This document shows, in pieces, positions 1-9,312 of a stretch of DNA of 64,000 bases (position 1 is its first letter; every line of letters starts with the position of its first letter). The position numbers and the translations under genes were made by a program. Source of the DNA: Yersinia rohdei ATCC 43380 (lineage in GTDB: Bacteria; Pseudomonadota; Gammaproteobacteria; Enterobacterales; Enterobacteriaceae); assembly GCF_000173775.1 (NCBI RefSeq), contig NZ_ACCD01000011.1, forward strand, positions 53,217 to 117,216, given 5' to 3'. The notes beneath the pieces were generated by a model. The model did no database searches. It was not told where the DNA came from and was given only the letters and a program-made list of their open reading frames with translations.

Positions 1-1539
1 GTCGGGAACTCACAGCAGGCCATGCCAAACCGCCTGACTCAAGCACTCGACAAAGTGATTCTTAACCGCTGGTTAGGGGTGCCAATTTTCTTATTTGTCA
101 TGTACATCATGTTCGTGCTGGCCATCAATATTGGTGGGGCATTACAGCCTATTTTTGATATTGGCTCTGCGGCTATTTTTATCCAAGGGCTGCAATGGGT
201 CGGTTATACCCTGCATTTCCCGCAGTGGCTGACTGTCTTCCTGGCGCAAGGTGTTGGTGGCGGCATTAACACCGTGCTGCCGCTGGTGCCGCAAATTGGC
301 ATGATGTATTTGTTCCTCTCCTTTCTGGAAGACTCCGGCTATATGGCCCGCGCCGCATTTGTGATGGATAGGCTAATGCAGGCATTGGGATTGCCGGGTA
401 AATCATTCGTACCGCTGATTGTTGGCTTCGGCTGCAATGTGCCCTCAATTATGGGCGCACGGACACTGGATGCCCAACGCGAGCGCCTGATTACCATCAT
501 GATGGCACCTTTTATGTCCTGTGGTGCACGGCTGGCTATTTTCGCCGTATTTGCCGCTGCATTCTTTGGGCAAGATGGGGCCAGCATTGTTTTCTCTCTC
601 TATTTACTGGGCATTGCCGTCGCCATCCTCACCGGCTTGGTACTGAAACACACCATTATGCGCGGCGAAGCCTCTCCTTTTGTGATGGAGTTGCCGGTTT
701 ACCATGTGCCCCATCTCAAAAGCTTGTTATTGCAAACCTGGCAGCGGCTGAAAGGCTTTGTCCTACGGGCCGGGAAAGTCATTGTTATTGCCAGTATTTT
801 CATTGGTGGCTTGAATAGTTTTTCTTTCAGCGGCAAACCCGTGGATAGCATCAATGACTCGGCGCTGGCGTCGGTCAGTAAAGTGCTCACCCCGCTACTG
901 ATGCCAATGGGCGTTCATACCGATAACTGGCAAGCGACTGTTGGCCTGGTGACCGGGGCGATGGCGAAAGAAGTGGTGGTCGGCACATTGAATACCTTGT
1001 ACACCGCCGAGCAGATTAAAAATGAACCCTTTGATGCTGAAAACTTCAATTTACTGGGTGAATTGGCCGGAGCGGTTGATACCACCTGGCAAGGGTTAAA
1101 AGACACCTTTAGCCTCAGCGTGCTATCTAACCCTATTGAAGCCAGCAAAGGTGATGGCGAAATGGCCGCGGGTTCTATGGGGATGATGAGCAGTAAGTTC
1201 GGCTCCAGTATTTCCGCTTACAGCTATCTGATTTTCGTGCTGCTGTACGTGCCTTGTGTCTCAGTGATGGGGGCGATTGCGCGGGAAACCAGCCGCGGCT
1301 GGATGACCTTCTCAATACTCTGGGGGCTGAATGTCGCTTACTCCCTGGCGACCTTGTTCTACCAAGCCGCCACCTTTGGTGACCACCCGCAGCAAAGCCT
1401 CGGCATTATTGCGTTGGTCATTATTATTAATGCCGCCATCTTGTTTGGCTTACGCCGTGCTCGTAGCCGAGTCACCCTGAGATTGGCCAACAGTGCGCCC
1501 GTCAGTTGCTGCCAAAGCTCAGGTAATGACTGCCACTAA
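1..1539 (+). CDS. feoB: Ferrous iron transporter FeoB, C-terminal part
   Basis: Permease of the Feo system, which imports Fe(II) across the inner membrane. The frame is open from base 1, so the N-terminal G-protein domain lies upstream of the window and the methionine at base 22 is internal. What is present is the membrane region: repeated hydrophobic segments, the conserved stretch with VPLIVGFGCNVPSIMGAR, and a second gate-like stretch with GAMAKEVVVGTLNTLY. The C terminus ends in a cysteine-rich tail (CCQSSGNDC), as in enterobacterial FeoB. feoC follows 25 bp downstream, giving the usual feoABC order. The assignment is firm; the gene is incomplete only because of the window edge. Confidence 0.97.
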   Translation, partial: VGNSQQAMPNRLTQALDKVILNRWLGVPIFLFVMYIMFVLAINIGGALQPIFDIGSAAIFIQGLQWVGYTLHFPQWLTVFLAQGVGGGINTVLPLVPQIGMMYLFLSFLEDSGYMARAAFVMDRLMQALGLPGKSFVPLIVGFGCNVPSIMGARTLDAQRERLITIMMAPFMSCGARLAIFAVFAAAFFGQDGASIVFSLYLLGIAVAILTGLVLKHTIMRGEASPFVMELPVYHVPHLKSLLLQTWQRLKGFVLRAGKVIVIASIFIGGLNSFSFSGKPVDSINDSALASVSKVLTPLLMPMGVHTDNWQATVGLVTGAMAKEVVVGTLNTLYTAEQIKNEPFDAENFNLLGELAGAVDTTWQGLKDTFSLSVLSNPIEASKGDGEMAAGSMGMMSSKFGSSISAYSYLIFVLLYVPCVSVMGAIARETSRGWMTFSILWGLNVAYSLATLFYQAATFGDHPQQSLGIIALVIIINAAILFGLRRARSRVTLRLANSAPVSCCQSSGNDCH

Positions 1540-1564
1540 ACCGGATAACAATTGAGGATATATC

Positions 1565-1813
1565 ATGGCCAGCCTACTGCAATTGCGCGATGCAATCGCC
1601 CTCAATGGCAGTGCTGATGCACATCAGCTGAGCCATCAATTCGCTATGCCCTTGCCCTTGGTTGAAGCCATGCTGGAAAAGCTGACGGCCATGGGCAAGC
1701 TTGAACGTATTGAGCAAGATAATCGCGGTTGCCTGACCGGCAGCTGCAAGCAATGCCCCGAGGGGCAGGCTCAGTGCAACACGGTGATTTATCACATCGC
1801 GCCCAACTCATGA
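1565..1813 (+). CDS. feoC: FeoC, small winged-helix Fe-S protein of the Feo system
   Basis: An 82-aa partner of FeoB. The N-terminal half reads as a winged helix (ASLLQLRDAIALNGSADAHQ). The C-terminal half has four cysteines, C56, C61, C64 and C71, the FeoC pattern thought to hold an oxygen-sensitive Fe-S cluster. In the family FeoC binds the FeoB cytoplasmic domain and protects it from proteolysis. It has a good ribosome site (GAGGATATATC before the ATG) and sits directly after feoB. It ends 10 bp before the 3' end of the oppositely oriented bioH. Confidence 0.95.
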   Translation: MASLLQLRDAIALNGSADAHQLSHQFAMPLPLVEAMLEKLTAMGKLERIEQDNRGCLTGSCKQCPEGQAQCNTVIYHIAPNS

Positions 1814-1823
1814 TTCGGTTATT

Positions 1824-2600
1824 TCAGCGGTTATGTTGCTGGGCGAAATCTAAAATTAAGTTAGAAAAATCATCAGGATGAGAAACAAACGGCGCGTGAG
1901 CGGCCCCTGGCATTATCACTGATTGCGTCCCCGGCCATTCGCGGTCTAACAATGAGGCCACTTTGCGCGGCACCAGCCCATCCAGATAACCATAAATCCG
2001 CAAAAAAGGCAGGGAACACTGTGCCAGTGCCGAGCGCAAATCGGAGGTGCGCAAAATATCTAACCCGCCAGTCAGTACCTCAACCGCGGGCATCTGATGT
2101 TGCAGCACCACCGCTTTCAGTAAGCGGGCATCCTGACGGGCGCTTTCAGTTCCTAATGTTTGCAACGCCAAGAAACGCTCCACTGTGCGCTGAAAATCCT
2201 CACTGAGCTGTTGCTCAAACCCGGCTAATACTTCAGGGCGGATCCCCGGCCACTCTTCATGAGCGGTAAAGCACGGAGAGGATGAAACTGTTATTAGCCC
2301 TTGAACGCGCTCTGGATAGCTCAATGCTATCTGGCTGGCAACCAGCCCGCCCATCGACCACCCCAGCCATAGCGCCTGTTGCGGTGCTTGCTGTACGACA
2401 ATTTCAGCCATCTCAGACAATGACATAGCAGAAAATGCGTTACTGCGGCCATAGCCGGGAAGGTCAACCAGATGCAGGCGAAAATGCGGCGCAAGTCTGT
2501 CAATTATGCAATGCCATACCTCCGCGTTCAGCCCCCATCCGTGCAGCAGCACAAGATCGCGATCGCCTGTGCCGCAGATGTTCCAATACAGTTGTTTCAT
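1824..2600 (-). CDS. bioH: Pimeloyl-ACP methyl ester esterase BioH
   Basis: Alpha/beta hydrolase of 258 aa that removes the methyl group from pimeloyl-ACP methyl ester, ending the BioC-BioH route to the pimelate part of biotin. The nucleophile elbow GWSMGG places the catalytic serine at S82, the same position as in E. coli BioH. LLHGWGLN near residue 19 forms the oxyanion region, and the acid and histidine fall in GYLDGLVP and [10 protein letters not shown]. It is monocistronic and divergent from gntX, as in E. coli. Length is normal for the family. Confidence 0.95.
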   Translation of the reverse strand: MKQLYWNICGTGDRDLVLLHGWGLNAEVWHCIIDRLAPHFRLHLVDLPGYGRSNAFSAMSLSEMAEIVVQQAPQQALWLGWSMGGLVASQIALSYPERVQGLITVSSSPCFTAHEEWPGIRPEVLAGFEQQLSEDFQRTVERFLALQTLGTESARQDARLLKAVVLQHQMPAVEVLTGGLDILRTSDLRSALAQCSLPFLRIYGYLDGLVPRKVASLLDREWPGTQSVIMPGAAHAPFVSHPDDFSNLILDFAQQHNR

Positions 2601-2682
2601 GCGCTAGTATCCTGTCGTCTTAGCTCTTTATATCCCCACCATCGTGCCAGATAGCAGGGGATAGAATTGTTCATCAAGGAAG

Positions 2683-3372
2683 ATGTCTATGCTAACCATC
2701 GTCAGCCAGTGTTGGCTATGCCAGCAGCCTTTATATCACCCTAAGCACGGTATTTGTTGCTACTGCCGCCGTCATTTGCCCAAATTACCGCCCTGTTGCC
2801 CTTGCTGCGGTTTGCTAAGTAGCAACCCGGTTTTGCCCTGTGGCCGCTGCCTGATCCAACCGCCGCGCTGGGGAAGTCTCACTTTTGTTAGTGATTATGC
2901 GCCCCCATTGAATCAATTGATAAAAAAGCTAAAATTTAGCGGTGTAACCCCACTGGCACCAGTATTGGCACGTTTATTATTACTGCGCTGGCTCGATGCC
3001 CGCCGTTTGGGTCTGGTCAGCAAACCGGACAGAATTATCAGTGTGCCACTGCACCGCTGGCGGTGCTGGCGTCGTGGTTATAACCAAACAGACTTGTTAG
3101 CACGGCCATTGGCGCATTGGCTTGGCTGCCATTATAGCCACACGACCTTACAGCGTATTCGCGCGACGCCAGCCCAGCAGCAATTAAATGCCTCTGCACG
3201 GCGTAAAAATATGCGCGGAATATTTCGCTGTTTGGAACCTGTTCATGGTCAACATATTGCTTTGCTGGATGATGTTGTGACCACTGGCAGTACACTGAAT
3301 GAGATTGCCAAGCTATTATGGGCTAAGGGGATTGCCTCATTACAGGTTTGGTGTATCTGCCGAACCTTGTAG
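2683..3372 (+). CDS. gntX: ComF-family phosphoribosyltransferase-like protein GntX
   Basis: A 229-aa protein of the ComF/GntX (YhgH) family. The N terminus has cysteine pairs like a zinc ribbon (CWLCQQP, CCYCRRH, CCPCCG, CGRC). The C terminus carries the type I phosphoribosyltransferase motif VALLDDVVTTGST. In E. coli the protein is linked to use of external DNA as a nutrient; its exact reaction is not known. Start taken at 2683 after an AAGGAAG ribosome site; a second ATG lies at 2689. It is followed by nfuA after 59 bp, the conserved enterobacterial pairing. Confidence 0.9.
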   Translation: MSMLTIVSQCWLCQQPLYHPKHGICCYCRRHLPKLPPCCPCCGLLSSNPVLPCGRCLIQPPRWGSLTFVSDYAPPLNQLIKKLKFSGVTPLAPVLARLLLLRWLDARRLGLVSKPDRIISVPLHRWRCWRRGYNQTDLLARPLAHWLGCHYSHTTLQRIRATPAQQQLNASARRKNMRGIFRCLEPVHGQHIALLDDVVTTGSTLNEIAKLLWAKGIASLQVWCICRTL

Positions 3373-3431
3373 TCACCCTAACAATGGGCGTATTATAACC
3401 GACAAGAATAGTCAACTATTGAGCAGATGCC

Positions 3432-4007
3432 ATGATCACAATAACAGACGCAGCACAATCTCATTTTGCCAAACTGTTGGCAAATCAAGAAGAAGGCACC
3501 CAAATCCGTGTATTTGTTATCAATCCGGGTACCCCAACCGCTGAGTGCGGTGTGTCTTACTGCCCACCGGATGCGGTTGAAGCAACAGATACTGAACTGA
3601 AATTTGAACAGTTGTCAGCTTATATTGATGAACTCAGCAAACCTTATCTGGAAGATGCTGAAATTGACTTTGTTACTGACCAGCTAGGTTCTCAGCTAAC
3701 CCTGAAAGCACCGAATGCCAAAATGCGTAAAGTGGATGACACAGCACCGCTGATGGAGCGAGTTGAATATGTGCTGCAATCACAAATTAACCCACAATTA
3801 GCGGGTCACGGCGGTCGTGTGACCTTGATGGAAATAACGCCAGATGCACTGGCTATCCTGCAATTTGGCGGTGGCTGTAACGGTTGTTCTATGGTCGATG
3901 TGACGTTGAAAGAAGGCATCGAGAAAGAACTGTTGCAGAAATTCCCAGAATTGAAGGGTGTCAGGGATTTGACCGAGCATCAGCGCGGCGAGCACTCTTA
4001 CTACTAA
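3432..4007 (+). CDS. nfuA: Fe/S biogenesis scaffold and carrier NfuA
   Basis: A 191-aa protein that carries [4Fe-4S] clusters to target enzymes, mainly under oxidative stress or iron shortage. The N-terminal half is the degenerate A-type carrier domain ([18 protein letters not shown]). The C-terminal half is the Nfu domain with the cluster-binding CxxC in GGCNGCSM at C149 and C152, the same numbering as E. coli NfuA. It ends in GEHSYY. The stop codon abuts an ERIC element, so ERIC sequence forms the 3' untranslated region. Confidence 0.97.
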   Translation: MITITDAAQSHFAKLLANQEEGTQIRVFVINPGTPTAECGVSYCPPDAVEATDTELKFEQLSAYIDELSKPYLEDAEIDFVTDQLGSQLTLKAPNAKMRKVDDTAPLMERVEYVLQSQINPQLAGHGGRVTLMEITPDALAILQFGGGCNGCSMVDVTLKEGIEKELLQKFPELKGVRDLTEHQRGEHSYY

Positions 4008-4008
4008 T

Positions 4009-4133
4009 TATCCTGCGTCCTTGGTGCTACAGCGGTGTTAGCGGCTCTCACTCACCCGAATCACTGACCTTGGTCAGCTCATCGGGATTTGTTCGTTTGC
4101 TGCCTTGCTGTAACACCAATGACTTTGGCTAAT
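4009..4133 (-). repeat. ERIC element, copy 1
   Basis: About 125 bp that, on the minus strand, follows the ERIC plan: CCAAAGTCATTGG near one end, the central GTGATTCGGGTGAGTGAG, and a complementary far end. It starts right after the nfuA stop. Its last 64 bp (4076-4139, including a little flank) recur identically at 4234-4297 in copy 2. Confidence 0.85.
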
Positions 4134-4150
4134 CGTTTTCACATGACTCA

Positions 4151-4290
4151 TTAGCCCGCATCCTCAGCTCTACCGCGGTGTTAGCAACTCTCACTCACCC
4201 GAATTGCTGGCCTGTAGTTGGCTTACATCAATAAGCTCATCGGGATTTGTTCGTTTGCTGCCTTGCTGTAACACCAATGACTTTGGCTAA
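4151..4290 (-). repeat. ERIC element, copy 2
   Basis: A second ERIC copy in the same orientation as copy 1, about 140 bp. It is longer because of extra bases in the central region (TTGGCTTACATCAATA). The outer 64 bp at 4234-4297 are identical to copy 1, which suggests recent duplication or gene conversion between neighbours. Confidence 0.82.
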
Positions 4291-4303
4291 TCGTTTTTTC
4301 AAT

Positions 4304-4430
4304 ACTGGCAAAGTTAGATATCAAATGAAGGGAAAAACATCACGTTTGGGTCGTAGCGGCGTGAGCTGCCGAAGTGCTCGTAAGTGCGGTAAACCCTTCA
4401 CTCACTGTTCTATAAAACAGATTTGTCAGT
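4304..4430. repeat. Short inverted-repeat element with GC-rich core, copy A
   Basis: About 127 bp bounded by ACTGGCAAAG and ATTTGTCAGT, which are imperfect inverted repeats. Inside, at 4347-4380, lies a core beginning TGGGTCGTAGCGGCGTGAGC. A close variant of core and ends is found at 57244-57363. It lies just beyond ERIC copy 2. No convincing coding sequence is present. It looks like a non-autonomous MITE-type element, but that is inferred from only two copies. Confidence 0.5.
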
Positions 4431-4432
4431 CA

Positions 4433-4458
4433 CTTTAGGGCGATTACTCACCCTAAAG
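4433..4458. other. Stem-loop after malQ
   Basis: CTTTAGGG and CCCTAAAG form a perfect 8-bp stem around a 10-base loop, 22 bp beyond the malQ stop. There is no T-run on either strand, so this is better read as a processing or stability hairpin than as a classical intrinsic terminator. Confidence 0.5.
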
Positions 4459-4479
4459 TCACATCAAATAGTATTTAGA

Positions 4480-6576
4480 TTACCCCGCAGAAACCTTCTT
4501 GCGCCGCTTATCCAAATCTTTCAATAAAAGATTAACCTGGCTGTCGGCAAACATCTCTTCCAAGCTTACTTTTAACTTGCGCCGCCAGTTAGGATATTCA
4601 TCACTGGTTCCAGGGATGTTGACCGGCGTTGCCATATCTAACCAATCTTCTGGCTGTAAACCTAATAGCGCGCTGGCGCTGTCCGCAACATAACGCTGTA
4701 ATCCGCGATTAAGCACCGGGCTCATTGCCAGCAACGATGCCTTATGGCCCACTTTCTTTGGCACACAATCATAATGATGCAGCCCTTCCAGCAAACCTTG
4801 CTTCGCGCGCTCTCTATCCAGATAAAGCTGTTTCAATATCTGTTGGTCCGGATAGAGCCCCAGCTTATTCCCCAGCGTCAAATCATCACTTTGCCAATAA
4901 CCGCGCAATGTCGGTAAGTCATGGGTCGTAATGGTGGCCATAGCTTGTACCGGATAAGATTGCGGCGCACGGAAGGTGTTCTCACTGTCATGCTCAAAAT
5001 ACAGCACTTTGTAGGAATACACGCCGCTGTCGCGCAGCTTGCCAACAATCTCTACCGGAACTGTGCCCAAATCCTCGCCAATCACCATGCAGTGGTGGCG
5101 CTGACTCTCCAGAGCCAATATCGCCAGCAGATCATCCACCGGATATTTTACATAAGCGCCGTGATCAGCAGTCTGGCCATAAGGTATCCACCAGAGGCGC
5201 AATAAAGCCATTACATGGTCAATACGCAGCGCGCCGCAACTGGTCATATTGGCGCGCAGCAAATCAATGAAAGGCTGATAAGCACGGGCCACCATGACGT
5301 GCGGATCCATTGGTGGCAACCCCCAATTCTGACCCAAAGGCCCTAAAATATCAGGCGGTGCCCCCACGGAGGCTTTAAGGCAATATAATTCGCGATCACA
5401 CCAGGTTTCAGCCCCGCCTTCCGCCACACCAACCGCCAAATCACGGTATAAACCCAGTGGCATTTTGCGCGATTGGCTGGCGCGGAAACAGTCATCAAAC
5501 TGGCTGGCGGCCAACCACTGTAGCCACAGATAGAAATTCACTTCCTGCACATGCTCGCGACAGAACTCAGCCACAGCACTGCTGTGACCATTACGATATT
5601 TTTCCGGCCACACTGGCCAGCCCCACATCATGGGGTCATTTTCACTTAAATGGGCATGAAGGGCATCAAAAGCGGCTTGTTGATGCAAGCTACTGCCGCC
5701 TTGCTCAACAAACTTATGAAATGCCTGCATCCGGGTATCTTTTGCTTTGCGGGCAGTAAACAAAGGAAATGCCAAACGCAATGCAGTTAATTTCAGCTGC
5801 ATAACCTGCGGATAATCAACCCATTCGCTGGCCCGGATACTGGCCAAGCTGGCTTGTGTCTGTGGCTTATGCCACCAGAGTTGTGCGGCTTCACTGTGCT
5901 TAAATTCATCCACGCGATTTACGTCGATATAAATCACATTCAGCCAACGTCTGGATGAGGGGCTATAAGGGCTGGCACTTTGTGGATTAGCAGGATACAG
6001 CGCATGAATCGGATTGAGGCCAATAAAGGCCCCGCCGCGCTCTTCGACCTGCTCCAGCATCTGGTTTAAATCACCAAAATCACCAATACCCCAGTTATGT
6101 TCAGAACGCAGGGTGTAAAGCTGCACACAAGCGCCCCAGAGCTTTTTCCCTGCCAGCAAGGCATCTGGCTCATAGCAACGTTTTGGCGCTACAATAACTG
6201 AGCACTGCCACTGTTGTAAGCCCTGCTCCAGTACCAAACGGTGATAACCTTGCGGCAAAGATGCCGGCAATGTTAGCGTTTTTTTGGCACTGATACGCCC
6301 TTGATGTAATTCACCTTTTTCGGTTTGTAGCTGCCAGTGATAATCGCCCGAACCCGCCATTGGCAACTGCATTGGGCTGCCAAAAGTAAAGATTTTCACG
6401 ACCGGTAATGGGGCTTTTTCTACCTGAGTCTCCTGGGGCGCATGCAAGCGCCCCATCGCCGCCAATAATTGCTGCTTAGTTTCCGGCGAAATAGCTTGCG
6501 GCTTACCATGCGCATTAATATAGCTGGCAGATATTCCTGCCAGTGTTGCTGCTTGATCGAGCGATTTACGATCCAT
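4480..6576 (-). CDS. malQ: 4-alpha-glucanotransferase (amylomaltase) MalQ
   Basis: Glycoside hydrolase family 77 enzyme of 698 aa. It transfers dextrinyl groups between maltodextrins, releasing glucose and making longer chains that MalP can attack. Family marks: the barrel stretch GACVQLYTLRSEHNWGIGDF, the catalytic region ALRIDHVMALLRLWWIP with the nucleophile Asp in RIDH, and VIGEDLGTVP with the acid/base Glu. TTHDLPTLRGYW near the C-terminal half is the third conserved region. It starts 12 bp after the malP stop and is transcribed with it. Length matches E. coli MalQ (about 694 aa). Confidence 0.97.
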   Translation of the reverse strand: MDRKSLDQAATLAGISASYINAHGKPQAISPETKQQLLAAMGRLHAPQETQVEKAPLPVVKIFTFGSPMQLPMAGSGDYHWQLQTEKGELHQGRISAKKTLTLPASLPQGYHRLVLEQGLQQWQCSVIVAPKRCYEPDALLAGKKLWGACVQLYTLRSEHNWGIGDFGDLNQMLEQVEERGGAFIGLNPIHALYPANPQSASPYSPSSRRWLNVIYIDVNRVDEFKHSEAAQLWWHKPQTQASLASIRASEWVDYPQVMQLKLTALRLAFPLFTARKAKDTRMQAFHKFVEQGGSSLHQQAAFDALHAHLSENDPMMWGWPVWPEKYRNGHSSAVAEFCREHVQEVNFYLWLQWLAASQFDDCFRASQSRKMPLGLYRDLAVGVAEGGAETWCDRELYCLKASVGAPPDILGPLGQNWGLPPMDPHVMVARAYQPFIDLLRANMTSCGALRIDHVMALLRLWWIPYGQTADHGAYVKYPVDDLLAILALESQRHHCMVIGEDLGTVPVEIVGKLRDSGVYSYKVLYFEHDSENTFRAPQSYPVQAMATITTHDLPTLRGYWQSDDLTLGNKLGLYPDQQILKQLYLDRERAKQGLLEGLHHYDCVPKKVGHKASLLAMSPVLNRGLQRYVADSASALLGLQPEDWLDMATPVNIPGTSDEYPNWRRKLKVSLEEMFADSQVNLLLKDLDKRRKKVSAG

Positions 6577-6588
6577 GCAGTCTTCTCC

Positions 6589-8994
6589 TTAACGTTTGGC
6601 TTGCCAGATTCGCTGTTGGTAATCGCGAATTGAACGGTCAGAACTGAACATCCCTACCCGGGCAGTGTTAAGGATGGTACGGCGAGTCCATTCATCCTTA
6701 TCGCGGTACAGGGTATCGATTTGCTTCTGAGCCTGACAATATGAAGCAAAATCAGCCAATACCAGATAAGGGTCGCCCCCTTCCAACAAGCTATGCAGCA
6801 TCATGTCAAATGCGTGTTTATCACCGTCGCTGAATGCCCCGCTGGCTAATTCATCCAGAATACTCTTCAGGTGTTTATCAGTTTTCAGATATTTTTTCGG
6901 CTGATAGCCTTTGGCCAGAATGGCTTTCACTTGCTCAACAGTATTGCCGAAAATAAAGATATTCTCATCGCCTACTTGTTCAGCAATTTCTACGTTAGCA
7001 CCATCCAATGTGCCCACGGTTAGTGCCCCATTCAGGGCCAATTTCATATTACCGGTACCGGAGGCTTCTTTACCGGCGGTTGAAATCTGCTCAGACACAT
7101 CTGCCGCTGGGATCATCAATTCCGCAACCGAAACACGGTAATCTGGGATAAAGACCACTTTCAGGCGATCTTTTACGATCGGATCATTGTTGATCTTCTC
7201 AGCGGCCTGATTAATAGCATAGATTATATTCTTGGCTAAATAATAACCCGGCGCGGCCTTCGCCCCAAACAGGAAAACACGCGGAACCATATCCAAGTTC
7301 GGATTGTCACGAATCTGGCGATATAACGAAAGAATGTGCAACAGGTTCAAATGTTGGCGTTTATATTCATGTAACCGCTTGATCTGCACATCAAAGATGG
7401 CATCCGGGTTAATGGTTATCCCCATTACGCGCTTAACATATTCAGCCAACTTAACTTTGTTGTCATATTTGATTTGCTGATAGCGCTGGCAAAAGGCTTT
7501 ATCCGCGATAAAAGGCTCAAGCCCCGCTAATGCATCTAAATCATTCGCCCATTCTACTTTTAGCGTGTCATCAATCAGAGTAGAGAGTGCCGGGTTACAT
7601 TGCTTCAACCACCGGCGCGGGGTAATACCATTAGTAACGTTATGGAATTTATTCGGCCATAATTGGTAGTATTCAGGGAACAAGTCTTTGATAACCAAAT
7701 CAGAATGCAACTGTGCTACGCCATTGACGGCAAAGCCGCTGACGACACATAAATTCGCCATCCGCACCTGTTTATCATGGTGCACTGCCAGCTTGGCCCA
7801 CACCTTGTCATCCCCCGGCCATTGTTTGGCGACCAACTTCTTAAACTGCGCATTGATCTGCTTGATGATAACAAAATGGCGTGGCAGCAAGCTGCGCACC
7901 AGTTTTTCATCCCAGCACTCCAGCGCTTCTGGCATCAGAGTATGGTTGGTATAGGCAAAGGTTTTGCTGGTGATAGCCCAGGCCGCATCCCAATCTAGCT
8001 GATGCTCATCCAGCAACACGCGCAGCATTTCAGGAATGGCGATAGTTGGGTGGGTATCATTCAGCTGAATCACTTCATAGTCTGGCAATTCAGCTAATTT
8101 ACGGCCGGCCAGGTGGTGTTTTCGCAAGATATCGGCAACAGAACAGGCGCACTGGAAATATTGCTGCATCAACCGCAGGCGCTTGCCGGCCAGATGATTA
8201 TCATTCGGATATAATACTTTGGTCAGTTTTTCTGCTTCAACACCCTTTTGTTCTGCCAGCAGGAACTTTCCGTCATTAAAGTTTGTTAAATCAAATGGAT
8301 GCTGATGGGTCGCCTGCCATAAACGCAACGGCTGAGTGACACCATTGCGAAAACCTAGCACCGGTAAATCCCAAGCTTCACCACGAATGCTAAAGTCCGG
8401 ACGCCACAATTGGCGGCCATCGGCCTGTTTCTCCAGCTTGCCACCAAAACCGACATCTACCGCCAGGGCGGCATTGTGGCGGAACCACGGGTAGCTCTCG
8501 CGCTGCCAATTGTCCGGCGCTTCCTGTTGTTTACATTCACTGAAAGATTGGCGGAACAAACCGTATTGATAATTCAGACCATAACCGGTGGCCGGTTGCT
8601 CAACTGTCGCCATTGAATCCAGGAAACAGGCCGCAAGACGCCCTAAGCCGCCATTACCCAATGCCGGGTCGGTTTCCTGCTCCAGCAGGTCACTCAGGTT
8701 AATCTGCTGTTCAGCCAGCAGAGCCTCCACTTGGTCATACCACCCCAGGTTAATCAGGTTATTTGCCGTTAAACGACCAATTAAAAACTCCATCGAAATG
8801 TAGTTAACATGGCGCTGTACCTTTTTGGTTTTACCTGGCGCGGGCTGAGCCGCTAACTGCTCAGCTAAAGCTGCGCTAACCGCTTCCCACCATTGGTGTT
8901 GGGTCATTTGCTGAGCAGAGGTTAAGCCAAAGCGCTGCCACTGGCGGGTCAGTGCGGCCAGAAAATCGTCCTTTTTAAGCATAGGCTGTGACAT
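6589..8994 (-). CDS. malP: Maltodextrin phosphorylase MalP
   Basis: Glycosyltransferase family 35 phosphorylase that splits maltodextrins with phosphate to glucose 1-phosphate. The frame is open up to 9066, but the start at 8994 ([11 protein letters not shown]) gives 801 aa and matches the E. coli MalP N terminus; the upstream 24 codons lie in the promoter region. PLP-site motif [19 protein letters not shown] and substrate motif [15 protein letters not shown] are present. First gene of malPQ, divergent from malT with which it shares a regulatory region. A distinct paralogue (GlgP) lies at 17864-20311. Confidence 0.96.
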   Translation of the reverse strand: MSQPMLKKDDFLAALTRQWQRFGLTSAQQMTQHQWWEAVSAALAEQLAAQPAPGKTKKVQRHVNYISMEFLIGRLTANNLINLGWYDQVEALLAEQQINLSDLLEQETDPALGNGGLGRLAACFLDSMATVEQPATGYGLNYQYGLFRQSFSECKQQEAPDNWQRESYPWFRHNAALAVDVGFGGKLEKQADGRQLWRPDFSIRGEAWDLPVLGFRNGVTQPLRLWQATHQHPFDLTNFNDGKFLLAEQKGVEAEKLTKVLYPNDNHLAGKRLRLMQQYFQCACSVADILRKHHLAGRKLAELPDYEVIQLNDTHPTIAIPEMLRVLLDEHQLDWDAAWAITSKTFAYTNHTLMPEALECWDEKLVRSLLPRHFVIIKQINAQFKKLVAKQWPGDDKVWAKLAVHHDKQVRMANLCVVSGFAVNGVAQLHSDLVIKDLFPEYYQLWPNKFHNVTNGITPRRWLKQCNPALSTLIDDTLKVEWANDLDALAGLEPFIADKAFCQRYQQIKYDNKVKLAEYVKRVMGITINPDAIFDVQIKRLHEYKRQHLNLLHILSLYRQIRDNPNLDMVPRVFLFGAKAAPGYYLAKNIIYAINQAAEKINNDPIVKDRLKVVFIPDYRVSVAELMIPAADVSEQISTAGKEASGTGNMKLALNGALTVGTLDGANVEIAEQVGDENIFIFGNTVEQVKAILAKGYQPKKYLKTDKHLKSILDELASGAFSDGDKHAFDMMLHSLLEGGDPYLVLADFASYCQAQKQIDTLYRDKDEWTRRTILNTARVGMFSSDRSIRDYQQRIWQAKR

Positions 8995-9084
8995 AGGGAA
9001 GTCTCTATCCTGTGAGTTGGGTAATTTTACCCTTATCCTGCCAATGAGCGCGGACAAGAGCATCATCCTGCCAGGGGCTTAGCT

Positions 9085-9094
9085 GGGGATGAGT
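9085..9094 (+). promoter_or_regulatory. Candidate MalT box for malPQ
   Basis: GGGGATGAGT matches the MalT box GGGGAKGAGG at nine of ten positions and lies about 90 bp upstream of the malP start. A weaker GGATGA core is on the opposite strand at 9061-9072. Expected because malPQ is MalT-activated in enterobacteria. Confidence 0.55.
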
Positions 9095-9110
9095 TGCAGG
9101 GCGTAGCTAA

Positions 9111-9132
9111 AATTGTGATCCGGTGCAACTTA
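9111..9132 (+). promoter_or_regulatory. CRP site in the malT-malP intergenic region
   Basis: AATTGTGATCCGGTGCAACT and the following bases fit the 22-bp CRP consensus, with a strong TGTGA half and a weak second half. It closely resembles the E. coli malT CRP site as recalled. CRP-dependent malT expression would tie the regulon to catabolite control. Confidence 0.7.
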
Positions 9133-9312
9133 CAGCCATAGGAAACATTATCTTTATTGCATTAATATGGCTGTTATCAGACCTTAGCAGTGCTGATTAA
9201 TTACGAGGCTAAAAATAATTACTCTTATGAATGCCTGTAACATTTCACTACAAATGGACATAACAACCGTCAGGACGTCTTTTCACCGGATCTCTTTTAA
9301 ACCGGACACAGT

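Noticed and set aside
4247..4438. 63-codon frame over ERIC copy 2 and element A
   Set aside because: Lies entirely in repeats; no ribosome site and no family likeness.
4433..4458. Intrinsic terminator of malQ
   Set aside because: The stem is perfect but no T-run follows on either strand; kept only as a stem-loop.
8995..9066. N-terminal extension of malP
   Set aside because: The extension has no counterpart in MalP and runs into the malP-malT promoter region; 8994 fits the E. coli start.
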